From assembly GCA_003133545.1 (NCBI GenBank), contig PKYA01000122.1, positions 9,942 through 57,766 of the forward strand: a stretch of 47,825 nucleotides of DNA, read 5' to 3'. Both the position numbers and the translations under genes were made by a program. The notes beneath the pieces are model-generated. The model ran no database searches. It was not told the DNA's origin and saw only the letters and a program-made list of their open reading frames with translations. Shown here one piece after another: positions 1 to 11,078 of the stretch. The stretch comes from Acidimicrobiaceae bacterium (lineage in GTDB: Bacteria; Actinomycetota; Acidimicrobiia; Acidimicrobiales; RAAP-2). Within the stretch, counting starts at the first letter, position 1. Every line of letters starts with the position of its first letter.

Positions 1-402
1 ACCTACCGGGCCGACGAGAAGCTGGACCAGGCCATCATCGACAAGCGGGACATGCAATTCCTCTACCGCGACGGCTCGGACTACGTCTTTATGGACACCA
101 CTACCTACGAACAGATGCAGGCATCGCCCGACACCCTCGGGACCGCTCCCGAGTACCTCAAGGAAGGCGACGAGGCCAACCTGCAGATGTACAACGGCGA
201 GATCGTCGGCGTCGACCTTCCGGCGTCGGTCGAGTTGACGGTGACCGACACGGAGCCGGGGTTCCAAGGCGACCGCGTGTCCGGAGCCCGAAAGCCCGCC
301 ACGCTGCAAACGGGGTTGGTGGTCCAGGTACCGCTCTTCGTCAACCCCGGCGATGCCATCAAGGTCGACACCCGCACGGGCGAGTACCTGACGCGGGCGT
401 GA
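1..402 (+). CDS. efp: Elongation factor P, C-terminal part (5' end outside window)
   Basis: EF-P binds the ribosome and relieves stalling at consecutive prolines. The reading frame is open from base 1 and ends at TGA 400-402, leaving 133 visible residues of a protein that is usually about 185-190 long. The N-terminal domain carrying the modified residue is missing because the window starts inside the gene. The segment around residues 15-35, with RRDMQ-like 'KRDMQFLYRDG' followed by 'YVFMD', is the EF-P domain II signature, and the end 'VDTRTGEYLTR' is the classic domain III terminus. The stop overlaps the GTG of nusB, and efp-nusB is a common bacterial pairing. Family identity is secure. Confidence 0.96.
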   Translation, partial: TYRADEKLDQAIIDKRDMQFLYRDGSDYVFMDTTTYEQMQASPDTLGTAPEYLKEGDEANLQMYNGEIVGVDLPASVELTVTDTEPGFQGDRVSGARKPATLQTGLVVQVPLFVNPGDAIKVDTRTGEYLTRA

Positions 403-842
403 GCCCGGCCACGGTGCCGAGGGCCGGTCCGGCGGGAGCCGACGCGGGGGGTGCGCCCCGCCATCAGCAGCGGGAGCGGGCGCTGTCGCTGCTCTACGAG
501 GCCGAGCTCAAAGGTGAGAGCCCGCTGGCCGTGCTCGACGGCCTCCCCGTGCGCCCAGACGGCTACGTGTGCACGTTGCTCGAAGGGGCAGTCGCCACCC
601 GCGCCGAGGCCGACACCCGGATCAGCGCGGCCTCGGTGGGCTGGCCCCTCGAGCGCATGGCGGTCATCGACCGCCTGGTGCTGCGCCTGGCTGTCGCCGA
701 GCTGCTCGACACCGACGGCCCGCCGCTGGCCGTGGTCATCGACGAGGCGGTCCAGCTGGCCAAGACCTACTCCACGGACGACTCGGGTTCCTTCGTCAAC
801 GGGATCCTGTCCACCATCGCGGCAGAGGTCCGACCCGGCTGA
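399..842 (+). CDS. nusB: Transcription antitermination factor NusB
   Basis: NusB binds boxA RNA with NusE (S10) and supports antitermination of rRNA operons. The 147-residue product has the family pattern: an N-terminal 'QRERALSLLYEAEL' helix (residues about 24-37), a central 'ERMAVIDRLVLRLAVAEL' stretch and a C-terminal 'VVIDEAVQLAK' plus 'FVNGIL' near the end. The start is GTG 399-401, whose bases overlap the efp stop (GTGA), so the two are probably translationally coupled. The first 20 or so residues are Gly/Ala/Pro-rich and not conserved in the family, so a start further in cannot be excluded. Stop TGA 840-842. Confidence 0.94.
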   Translation: MSPATVPRAGPAGADAGGAPRHQQRERALSLLYEAELKGESPLAVLDGLPVRPDGYVCTLLEGAVATRAEADTRISAASVGWPLERMAVIDRLVLRLAVAELLDTDGPPLAVVIDEAVQLAKTYSTDDSGSFVNGILSTIAAEVRPG

Positions 843-875
843 GCTTTCCCCGGCGCGAGGTTGCTGCAGTGGTGC

Positions 876-881
876 TAGCAT
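876..881 (+). promoter_or_regulatory. Candidate -10 box for the GntR gene
   Basis: TAGCAT fits the actinobacterial TANNNT -10 consensus and ends 10 bases before ATG 892. A start site 6-8 bases downstream would leave a leader of only a few bases. No convincing -35 is visible. Confidence 0.45.
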
Positions 882-891
882 CATTGGCACC

Positions 892-1242
892 ATGGAAGGC
901 TTCCAACTCGACCGGCGAGATCAGACTCCACTGCATGAGCAGGTGGCGGCGGAGATCCGGCGGGCGATAGCCGAAGGGGAAGCCGGTCCCGGAGAGCGTC
1001 TGCCCCCGGCCCGGGATCTCGCCAAGGTCCTCGGGGTGAATGCGAACACGGTCCTTCGTTCCCTGCGACAACTTCGAGACGAGGGACTCGTCGAGTTCCG
1101 GCGGGGCCATGGGATCACGGTCACCGGGCAAGCTCCGGCGCGGAGCGCCGTTGTGACACGGGCGCAGGAGCTCGTGCGATTCGCACGGCGGCAGGGCTAT
1201 CAACCCGATGAGCTGATCCAGATAATTCAGGGTTTGCGATGA
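892..1242 (+). CDS. Small GntR-family transcriptional regulator (YtrA-like)
   Basis: This 116-residue protein is almost entirely a GntR winged-helix domain. It opens with 'TPLHEQVAAEIRRAI', followed by 'GERLPPARDLAKVLGVNANTV' split around the recognition helix, and 'GLVEFRRGHGITVT' as the wing. Only about 35 residues follow, so there is no FCD or UTRA ligand domain; the short build matches the YtrA subfamily. ATG 892 was chosen because the DNA-binding domain begins there and a -10-like box lies just upstream. The stop overlaps the next gene's ATG (ATGA). YtrA regulators usually sit with ABC transporters, but here the partner is an NHL-propeller protein. The regulated target is unknown and autoregulation is only a guess. 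Confidence 0.85.
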   Translation: MEGFQLDRRDQTPLHEQVAAEIRRAIAEGEAGPGERLPPARDLAKVLGVNANTVLRSLRQLRDEGLVEFRRGHGITVTGQAPARSAVVTRAQELVRFARRQGYQPDELIQIIQGLR

Positions 1243-2546
1243 CACTGACCGTCTCGCCACGACAATCCCGTGACCATGACGGTGCTGAAGCACTCATAAG
1301 AGAGGCACGTCGTCTGCATCGGCGCCGTCGGCGACAGTGGACCGCTCTCCTCATTGCGGTTCTCTTCGCCGCAACGGGCCTCTTCACCGGCATGCAGGGA
1401 GGAGATCCTGCCAAACCCCGGCTACCGTCCCGCACCCCCGACCCGCCGGTCCAACGGAGGGTGAACGGTCCGTCCCTCGGTCCCGCCACCTCCTATCAAT
1501 TGACGGGTCCCGCCGGCGTGGCGGTGAACCGGGAGGGAGACGTCTACTTCAGTGACGGCAACCGGGTGCTCGAGGTCGATCATGCCACTGGCCAACTCGA
1601 GGTGGTGGCCGGCACGGGAGCATTCGGCTACTCGGGCGACCGTGGCCCAGGACCGCGGGCCACGCTCTCCGGACCCGCCGGCGTGGCGGTCGCCCCGGAC
1701 GGCGACGTCTACTTCGAGGACGGCAACCGGATACGCAAGGTCTCGGCAACCTCGGGGATCATCTCGACGGTGGCCGGCAATGGTCGCACCGGTTTCCGGG
1801 CCAGCGAAAGTCCCAGCGGCAATGGGGGACCGGCGGTCCGGGCCTCGCTGATCCTGGCCACCAGCGCCGCCGGCATGGCGGGCCTCAACGATGGGCTCGC
1901 CTTCGGTCCCCACGGCTACCTCTACATCGCCGACGGCGGCAACGACGAAGTCCAGAAGGTGTCGCTGCGCAGCGGCATCATCACCAGGGTGACGGGAGGT
2001 CGGGCCCCGTGCGCTCCCGATGACGGGATCTGCACCTCGGCGGTCCCGTCGTGTCCCCCGGTGGGTCTGGCGGTCGACGGCTCCTCGGACGTCTTCGTGG
2101 CGACCGCCTGCGGTGCTATCCGCGAGGTGTCACCCGCGGGGGTGATCTCGACGATCTTCTCGACGCATCAGGCTCCAGCCCTCGCTGGGAAAGGGGGCGC
2201 GCACGATCCGGTCGGGTTGGCCGTGCTCGACGACAAGAAATTGTTGGTGACGGAGGCCTACGGTCGCAGACTCCTGGAGATTGACGTGCGCGACGGGAGG
2301 GTTGCGTTGGTGGCCGGAACGGGAGCGCAGACACTCCCTGAGCCACGCCAGACGGCCGGCGACGGGGGACCGGCATCCCGAGCGACCTTCGGGCTGGCGC
2401 TCGGGGTGGCCGTTGATCGGCAAGGCGATATCTACGTTGCCGACTTCTTCAACAACGCCATCCGGAAGATCGACGTACGCACCCGTGTGATCTCTACGGT
2501 GGCCGGACAGATCCCGACGTCACCTGCGCAGGGGCACTGCTGCTAG
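1239..2546 (+). CDS. Membrane-anchored NHL-repeat beta-propeller protein
   Basis: The product has 435 residues. A basic N-terminus ('RRLHRRRRRQW') precedes one hydrophobic segment at about residues 33-51, and the rest is predicted to lie outside the membrane. About six repeats follow, each with a 'GVAV...GDVYF/IYVAD...I.KV...G.ISTVAG' pattern typical of NHL blades, so a six-bladed propeller is likely. The clearest blades are 'GPAGVAVNREGDVYFSDG', its near copy about 55 residues later, and 'GVAVDRQGDIYVADFF' near the C-terminus. The protein ends in '...GHCC'. ATG 1239 overlaps the stop of the GntR gene, so the two are co-translated. Such propellers usually bind ligands or proteins; no catalytic residues were recognised and the function is unknown. 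Confidence 0.8.
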   Translation: MTLTVSPRQSRDHDGAEALIREARRLHRRRRRQWTALLIAVLFAATGLFTGMQGGDPAKPRLPSRTPDPPVQRRVNGPSLGPATSYQLTGPAGVAVNREGDVYFSDGNRVLEVDHATGQLEVVAGTGAFGYSGDRGPGPRATLSGPAGVAVAPDGDVYFEDGNRIRKVSATSGIISTVAGNGRTGFRASESPSGNGGPAVRASLILATSAAGMAGLNDGLAFGPHGYLYIADGGNDEVQKVSLRSGIITRVTGGRAPCAPDDGICTSAVPSCPPVGLAVDGSSDVFVATACGAIREVSPAGVISTIFSTHQAPALAGKGGAHDPVGLAVLDDKKLLVTEAYGRRLLEIDVRDGRVALVAGTGAQTLPEPRQTAGDGGPASRATFGLALGVAVDRQGDIYVADFFNNAIRKIDVRTRVISTVAGQIPTSPAQGHCC

Positions 2547-2626
2547 GCCTGGTGCGTCGAGGAACTCGATGCGAGGGACCTCGGAGCGGGCACCGGTAAC
2601 CCGTGCGACCCACCCGAGCGGCGCGA

Positions 2627-2632
2627 TAAGGT
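2627..2632 (+). promoter_or_regulatory. Candidate -10 box of the pyr operon
   Basis: TAAGGT fits TANNNT and would place transcription start near 2639, just before the PyrR-binding loop at 2643-2673. A weak -35 (TGCGAC, 2604-2609) lies 17 bases upstream. Confidence 0.5.
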
Positions 2633-2642
2633 GACGGCCTGA

Positions 2643-2673
2643 CCGTGAAGTGAGTCCCGTGAGGCTCACACGG
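2643..2673 (+). promoter_or_regulatory. PyrR-binding RNA loop in the pyr leader
   Basis: Bases 2653-2666 read AGTCCCGTGAGGCT, an exact match to the PyrR binding-loop consensus ARUCCNGNGAGGYU. The fold is also right: a lower stem CCGT 2643-2646 / ACGG 2670-2673, a purine bulge GAA 2647-2649, and an upper stem GTGAG 2650-2654 / CTCAC 2665-2669. The loop lies about 3 bases before the AGGAGGAG ribosome binding site of pyrR. No terminator/antiterminator pair follows. PyrR with UMP bound here would most simply block translation initiation, as described for mycobacteria. Confidence 0.85.
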
Positions 2674-2685
2674 ACAGGAGGAGCA

Positions 2686-3255
2686 GTGGCCGAACGCGAA
2701 CGCAGTCATACGCGACCCCTCGGGGGAGTGTTCGTGGCCCACTCCCAGGTGCTCTCGCCTTCGGACGTCCAGCGCGCCCTCACCCGCATGTCACACGAGG
2801 TGGTGGAGCGCAACGGCGGCATCGAGGACATCGTCCTGGTGGGACTGCAGACCGGCGGCGTGCCCCTGGCCGCCCGGATGGCGGAGGTGCTGGGCCAGAT
2901 CGAGGCGGCCGACGTGCCGTTGGGCACGCTCGACGTGGCCTTCTACCGCGACGACATCGGCCTGCGCCCGGTGCTGCCTGAGGCAGTGACCAACATCCCG
3001 GGTGACCTGACGGGCAAGGTGGTCGTGCTCGTCGACGACGTCCTTTTCACCGGCCGCACCATCAGGGCCGCCCTCAACGCGCTGAACGACTTCGGTCGGG
3101 CCCGTGCCGTGCAGCTGGCGGTCATGGTCGACCGGGGGCACCGGGAGCTCCCGATCCGGCCGGACTACGTGGGCAAGAACCTGCCGACCCGCCGCGAGGA
3201 GATGGTCGACGTGGGCGCCGAAGGCGTCTGGATCGGGACCTTGGAGCACAAATGA
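2686..3255 (+). CDS. pyrR: Bifunctional pyr operon regulator / uracil phosphoribosyltransferase PyrR
   Basis: PyrR senses UMP/UTP, binds pyr mRNA leaders and has weak uracil phosphoribosyltransferase activity. The 189-residue frame shows the type I PRTase pattern: 'VLVGLQTGGVPLA' near residue 50 and the PRPP loop 'VVLVDDVLFTGRTIRAAL' around residues 115-132. GTG 2686 is preferred because AGGAGGAG (2676-2683) precedes it; an in-frame GTG at 2650 lies inside the PyrR-binding loop and is rejected. It is the first gene of pyrR-pyrB-pyrC-carA-carB-pyrD-pyrF, with an ATGA overlap to pyrB. The RNA site immediately upstream indicates feedback control of the whole operon, including pyrR. Confidence 0.96.
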   Translation: MAERERSHTRPLGGVFVAHSQVLSPSDVQRALTRMSHEVVERNGGIEDIVLVGLQTGGVPLAARMAEVLGQIEAADVPLGTLDVAFYRDDIGLRPVLPEAVTNIPGDLTGKVVVLVDDVLFTGRTIRAALNALNDFGRARAVQLAVMVDRGHRELPIRPDYVGKNLPTRREEMVDVGAEGVWIGTLEHK

Positions 3256-4235
3256 AACGGCCCCAGCATCTCCTCTCGGTGTCCGACCTGGGAGTGGAAG
3301 GGATCGCAGAGGTCCTCCGGGTGGCCGAGGCGTTCGCCGAGGTCGAACGCCGCTCCATGCCGAAGGTGCCCACTTTGCGCGGCAAGGTGGTGGCCACGCT
3401 CTTCTTCGAGGAGTCCACCCGCACCCGGCTGTCCTTCGAGACGGCAGCCAAGCGCCTCTCGGCCGACGTGCTGTCGCTGGCCGTGGGCAACTCGTCGGTC
3501 AAGAAGGGGGAATCCCTGCGCGACACCGTCGAGACCGTGGAGGCCCTGGGCATCGACGCGCTGATCATCCGGCACGCCTCTTCCGGCGCACCGCACCTCG
3601 TGGCCCGCTGGACGACGAGAGCCCGCGTGATCAACGCCGGGGACGGCTGGCACGAGCATCCCACCCAGGCCCTCCTCGACTGCTTCACCGTGCGCCAGGT
3701 GCTGGCCGAGCGCAAGGGCGCCGCTCCCGAGGACTTGGGCATCGAGTGCTTCGAGGGACTCCGGGTGCTCATCGTGGGGGACATCCGCCACAGCCGGGTG
3801 GCCCGCTCCGAGGTCCTGGCTTACAGCGCCCTCGGGGCCCAGGTCACCCTGGCCGCCCCCGGCAGTCTGCTCCCGCCCTCCCTCGAGGGGTGGCCGGTGA
3901 AGGTGGCACCGGACTTCGACGCCGCGCTCGGCGACGCCGATGTGGTCTCCCTGTTGCGGCTCCAGGCCGAACGCGGGAGCGGCTCCTTCGTCCCCAGCCT
4001 GCGCGAGTACACCGCCGGCTGGGGCCTCACGGCGCGTCGGGTGGACCTGCTGCGCGACGACGCCATCGTCACGCACCCGGGCCCGATGGTGCGCGGGGTC
4101 GAGATCGCCTCGGACGTGGCCGACCTGCCGCGCACCGTGGTCACCCAGCAGGTCACCAACGGGGTGGCGGTGCGCATGGCCATCCTGTTCCTCCTCCTCG
4201 GCGGGGAGTGGTCCGGGGACGGGCCGCAGGAATGA
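3252..4235 (+). CDS. pyrB: Aspartate carbamoyltransferase catalytic subunit
   Basis: PyrB makes N-carbamoyl-L-aspartate from carbamoyl phosphate and aspartate, the committed step of pyrimidine synthesis. The 327-residue length is normal. The carbamoyl-phosphate loop 'FFEESTRTRLSFE' spans residues about 51-63, with 'STRTR' at 55-59. 'HASSGAPHLVA' and 'DGWHEHPTQALLD' supply further active-site residues, and 'ILIVGDIRHSRVARS'-type sequence ('VLIVGDIRHSRVA') marks the aspartate domain. ATG 3252 overlaps the pyrR stop by four bases. No pyrI regulatory subunit is present, as is usual where PyrR controls the operon. Confidence 0.97.
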   Translation: MKRPQHLLSVSDLGVEGIAEVLRVAEAFAEVERRSMPKVPTLRGKVVATLFFEESTRTRLSFETAAKRLSADVLSLAVGNSSVKKGESLRDTVETVEALGIDALIIRHASSGAPHLVARWTTRARVINAGDGWHEHPTQALLDCFTVRQVLAERKGAAPEDLGIECFEGLRVLIVGDIRHSRVARSEVLAYSALGAQVTLAAPGSLLPPSLEGWPVKVAPDFDAALGDADVVSLLRLQAERGSGSFVPSLREYTAGWGLTARRVDLLRDDAIVTHPGPMVRGVEIASDVADLPRTVVTQQVTNGVAVRMAILFLLLGGEWSGDGPQE

Positions 4236-4259
4236 GCGGCGCCGTCTGTGGCGAGAGCC

Positions 4260-5582
4260 ATGGCTGAGGTGACCCTGTACCTGCGCGGCGGCACCGTCGT
4301 GACACCCGAAGGCACCCGGCGCCTCGACGTGGCGGTCGGGGACGGCACCGTGGTGGCGTTGGCGGAGTCCATCGATCCCCCCACGGGTGCCCTTGTGCTC
4401 GATGCGCGCGGCTGCCTCATCGGCCCCGGCCTCGTGGACCTGCACACGCACCTGCGCCAGCCCGGGCGCGAGGAGGCCGAGACCGTCGAGAGCGGGGCAC
4501 GGGCCGCTGCGCTCGGGGGGTACACCGCCGTGCTCGCCATGCCGAACACCGAGCCGGCTATCGACTCGGCCGGCGTCGCCCGGGACGTGCTCGCCCTGGG
4601 TCGCACCGCGCCGGCCGAGGTGGCCGTGGCGGGGGCCATCACCGTGGGCCGCGCCGGCCGGGCGCTCGCCCCGCTGGGCGAGCTGGCCGAACTCGGCGTG
4701 CGCATCTTCACCGACGACGGGGCCGGTGTGCAGGACGGCGCGCTGATGCGGCGGGCGCTCGATTACGCCAAGGGCATCGGCGTCACCCTGGCACAGCACT
4801 GCGAGGACGAGAACCTGGCCGCCGGCGGGGCCATGCACGAGGGAGGCTGGTCGAGCCGGCTGGGCCTGCCCGGCATCCCGGCCGCGGCAGAGGAGTCGAT
4901 GGTGGCGCGCGACATCCAGCTCGTGCGCCTCACCGGTGCGCCGGTGCACTTCTTGCACCTTTCGACAGCCGGCTCGGTGGAGCTGGTGCGACTGGCGAAG
5001 GCGGAAGGCCTGCCGGTCACCGCCGAAGCGGCGCCGCACCACATGCTGTTGACCCACGCCGAGGTGGAGGGGTACGACCCGGTCTTCAAGGTGAACCCGC
5101 CGCTGCGCGCCGAGACCGATGTGGCGGCGGTGATCGCCGGACTGTGCGACGGGACCATCGACGCCGTGGCCACCGATCACGCGCCCCACGCCCCCGAGGC
5201 CAAGGACGTCCCGTTCGACCAGGCCCCACCGGGGATGCTCGGGCTGCAGACGGCGCTGCCCCTGGCGTGGCAGGTGCTCTCGCCGACGCTGCGGCCGGAG
5301 CGGATCTTCGCGCTCATGAGCGCGCAGCCCGCCGCCATCGCCGGTCTCACCCTCAGCGACGCGCGCCGCGCCGGGCACAGCGCGCACGGAGGGCCGGTCG
5401 AGGTCGGTGCCGCCGCCAACCTCTGCGTCTTCGATCCGTTGGCCTCGACCGTGGTGGAGGTGGCACGCCTGGCCAGCCGGAGCCGCAACACGCCCTTCGC
5501 CGGGAGGACCTTCACCGGTGCCGTGCGCCACACGATCCTGCGGGGCGAACCGGTGGTTATCGACGCCGTGGCGCAGCGATGA
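4260..5582 (+). CDS. pyrC: Dihydroorotase
   Basis: PyrC closes carbamoyl-aspartate to dihydroorotate. The product (about 440 residues) is an amidohydrolase of the long bacterial dihydroorotase class. Metal ligands are visible as 'DLHTHLRQPG' near residue 60, 'FTDDG' near 150, 'HCED' near 180, 'HLST' near 235 and 'ATDHAPH' near 305. ATG 4260 gives the usual short N-terminus; an in-frame GTG at 4248 would add four residues. It lies 24 bases after pyrB, and its TGA overlaps the ATG of carA, keeping the operon tightly coupled. Confidence 0.96.
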   Translation: MAEVTLYLRGGTVVTPEGTRRLDVAVGDGTVVALAESIDPPTGALVLDARGCLIGPGLVDLHTHLRQPGREEAETVESGARAAALGGYTAVLAMPNTEPAIDSAGVARDVLALGRTAPAEVAVAGAITVGRAGRALAPLGELAELGVRIFTDDGAGVQDGALMRRALDYAKGIGVTLAQHCEDENLAAGGAMHEGGWSSRLGLPGIPAAAEESMVARDIQLVRLTGAPVHFLHLSTAGSVELVRLAKAEGLPVTAEAAPHHMLLTHAEVEGYDPVFKVNPPLRAETDVAAVIAGLCDGTIDAVATDHAPHAPEAKDVPFDQAPPGMLGLQTALPLAWQVLSPTLRPERIFALMSAQPAAIAGLTLSDARRAGHSAHGGPVEVGAAANLCVFDPLASTVVEVARLASRSRNTPFAGRTFTGAVRHTILRGEPVVIDAVAQR

Positions 5583-6679
5583 GCCCGCCGGAGCGTGCAC
5601 CGGCCCTGTTGGTGACCGCCGATGGCGTGGTCTTCGCCGGCGAGGCGGCTGGAGCGTCGCGACCGATCGCCACGGGCGAGCTCGTCTTCAACACCGCCAT
5701 GAGCGGCTACCAGGAGGTCATCACCGACCCTTCCTACGCCGGGCAGGTCGTGGCGTTCACCAACACCCACATCGGTAACTACGGCACCAACGGCGACGAC
5801 GACGAGGCGCCGCGGCCCCGCTGCGAGGGCGTCGTCGTGCGAGATCTCACCGCCGTCCCCTCGAACTGGAGGTCGACCGAGGGACTCGAGGCCTTTCTCG
5901 TGCGCCATGGCTTGGCGGCCATCACCGGGGTCGACACGCGGCGGCTGACGCGCCACCTGCGCCGGGTCGGCGCCATTCCCTGTGCCTTCGGGACGGCGCC
6001 CGAGGCCGAGCTGCGCGCGGCGGCGGCGGCGGCGCCGACGACGGATGGCCTCGATCTGGTCTCCGGTGTCACCGCCACCACCACGTCGACGTACGGGGAC
6101 GGCCCGCTGCGGATCGTGGCGTTCGATTTCGGGGTCAAGGCCACCATGGTGCGCCGGCTGGCCGCGCTGGGCCGGGTCACGGTGGTGCCGGCCGGCACCA
6201 CGGCCGCCGAGGTGCGCGCCCTCGAGCCCGACGGGGTCTTCCTCTCCAACGGCCCCGGTGACCCGGCCGCGCTCAGCGGGCCGCGCGACACCATCGCCGA
6301 ACTGCTGGGCCGGGTCCCCATCTTCGGGATCTGCCTGGGCCATCAACTGCTGGCCGCCGCGCTGGGCGGCACCACCTACAAGCTGCCCTTCGGGCACCAC
6401 GGCGCCAACCATCCGGTGCAGCGGCTGGACACCGGGGTGGTCGAGATCACCAGCCAGAACCACAACTACGCCGTGGCCGCCGGTTCGGTGCCCGATACCG
6501 AGGTGACCCACGTCAACCTCAACGACGGTGTGATCGAGGGCATCCGCTCGCGCCGGGTGCCGGCGTTCTCGGTGCAGTACCACCCGGAGGCGGCGCCGGG
6601 CCCTCACGATGCCCGCTACCTCTTCGCTGCATTCAATGCGCTGATGCAGCGCACCGCCACGAGCGCCGGACAGCGCTGA
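5579..6679 (+). CDS. carA: Carbamoyl phosphate synthase small (glutaminase) subunit
   Basis: CarA hydrolyses glutamine and channels ammonia to CarB. The product has 366 residues. The N-terminal CPSase small-chain domain includes '[20 protein letters not shown]' (residues about 38-57), and the C-terminal class I amidotransferase domain has the nucleophile cysteine in '[16 protein letters not shown]' and the His/Glu pair in '[10 protein letters not shown]'. ATG 5579 overlaps the pyrC stop (ATGA). It is followed after 25 bases by carB. All expected catalytic residues are present. Confidence 0.97.
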   Translation: MSPPERAPALLVTADGVVFAGEAAGASRPIATGELVFNTAMSGYQEVITDPSYAGQVVAFTNTHIGNYGTNGDDDEAPRPRCEGVVVRDLTAVPSNWRSTEGLEAFLVRHGLAAITGVDTRRLTRHLRRVGAIPCAFGTAPEAELRAAAAAAPTTDGLDLVSGVTATTTSTYGDGPLRIVAFDFGVKATMVRRLAALGRVTVVPAGTTAAEVRALEPDGVFLSNGPGDPAALSGPRDTIAELLGRVPIFGICLGHQLLAAALGGTTYKLPFGHHGANHPVQRLDTGVVEITSQNHNYAVAAGSVPDTEVTHVNLNDGVIEGIRSRRVPAFSVQYHPEAAPGPHDARYLFAAFNALMQRTATSAGQR

Positions 6680-6704
6680 GCGAGAGGGACACAGGGACGT
6701 CACG

Positions 6705-10033
<3,329 letters not shown>

Positions 10034-10037
<4 letters not shown>

Positions 10038-10987
10038 ACCCTGTTCCCGCCCCGGGGGCTTCCGCGCTGGCCACGCGCGTGGGTTCGGTCGATCTGCCCA
10101 ACCCGATCATGACCGCCTCGGGCACCTCGGGTCACGGGACCGAGCTGGCCGACTATGGCGACATCGCGGCGCTCGGAGCCGTCGTCGTGAAGTCGCTCTC
10201 CGTGCGGCCCTGGCCGGGCAACCCGGCGCCCCGCGTGCACGAGGTGGGGACCGGGATGCTCAACAGCGTCGGGCTGCAGGGCCCCGGATTGGCGGCGTGG
10301 CTCGAGCAGGACCTGCCGGCGCTCACGGCGCGCGGAGCCCGCGTGGTGGTGAGCATCTGGGGGCAGTCGGTGTCTGACTACGACAACGCTGCCGCCCTGC
10401 TCGCTGTGGCCGCCGCGCGCGGATCGGCGATGGTGGCGGTGGAGGTCAACGTCAGCTGCCCCAACCTGGAGGACCGGGCCCGGATGTTCGCCCACTCCGA
10501 GGCGGCGACGGAGGAGGTGCTGGCCGCCACCGAATGCGGACTGCCGAGGTGGGCCAAGTTGAGCCCCAACGTGCCCGACATCACGGCCATTGCCGGGGCG
10601 GCGCTGCGCGGCGGCGCCGAAGCGCTCACCTTGACGAACACCCTGCTCGGCCTGGCCCTCGATGTCGACACGGGGCGGCCCGTTCTCGGCGCCGGTGGCG
10701 GCGGCCTCTCCGGGGGCGTGCTGCGCCCCGTGGCGGTACGCGCCGTGTGGGAGTGCAGGGCGGCGTTCCCCCGGACGGCCATCATCGGGGTCGGCGGGGT
10801 GTCGAGAGGGGAGGATGCCGTGGAGTTCCTGCGGGCGGGCGCCGACGCGGTGCAGGTCGGCACCGCCACCTTCCGGGACCCGCGGGCGCCATGGAAGGTG
10901 CTGCGCGAGCTCAGCCGCTGGTGCACCAGGAAGGGGACGAGCGTGGCCGAGCTGCGGGCCACCACCGCCGCCACCGTTGCCAAATGA
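10034..10987 (+). CDS. pyrD: Dihydroorotate dehydrogenase, class 1 (1B-like) catalytic subunit
   Basis: PyrD oxidises dihydroorotate to orotate. The 317-residue flavoprotein has '[13 protein letters not shown]' near the N-terminus, '[12 protein letters not shown]' with a cysteine as catalytic base (the mark of class 1; class 2 uses serine), 'WAKLSPNV' and '[12 protein letters not shown]' for the FMN site. GTG 10034 overlaps the carB stop. Sequence and operon context resemble class 1B, which normally needs the FeS/FAD subunit PyrK to pass electrons to NAD+. PyrK is not in this operon, so the electron acceptor is uncertain. Confidence 0.93.
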
Positions 10988-11013
10988 GCCGCCGACACAT
11001 AACGGTCGGCGGC
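10988..11013 (+). repeat. Perfect 9-bp hairpin between pyrD and pyrF
   Basis: GCCGCCGAC (10988-10996) and GTCGGCGGC (11005-11013) form a perfect inverted repeat with the 8-base loop ACATAACG, starting right after the pyrD stop. No T-run follows, so a classical terminator is unlikely. It could be a 3'-end stabiliser or a partial attenuator within the operon. Confidence 0.6.
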
Positions 11014-11078
11014 ACAACGGCTGATGCTCGATGGCACGAGAGCACGACAACACGACAGGAAGACGGGAGGACGGAGCG

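Noticed and set aside
2650-3255. Longer pyrR starting at GTG 2650
   Set aside because: The added codons fall inside the PyrR-binding loop and lie upstream of the clear AGGAGGAG site.
3165-5600. Very long open frame (811 codons) on the minus strand opposite pyrB-pyrC
   Set aside because: It is the antisense shadow of two certain genes in high-GC DNA. Its translation is low-complexity and matches no family.
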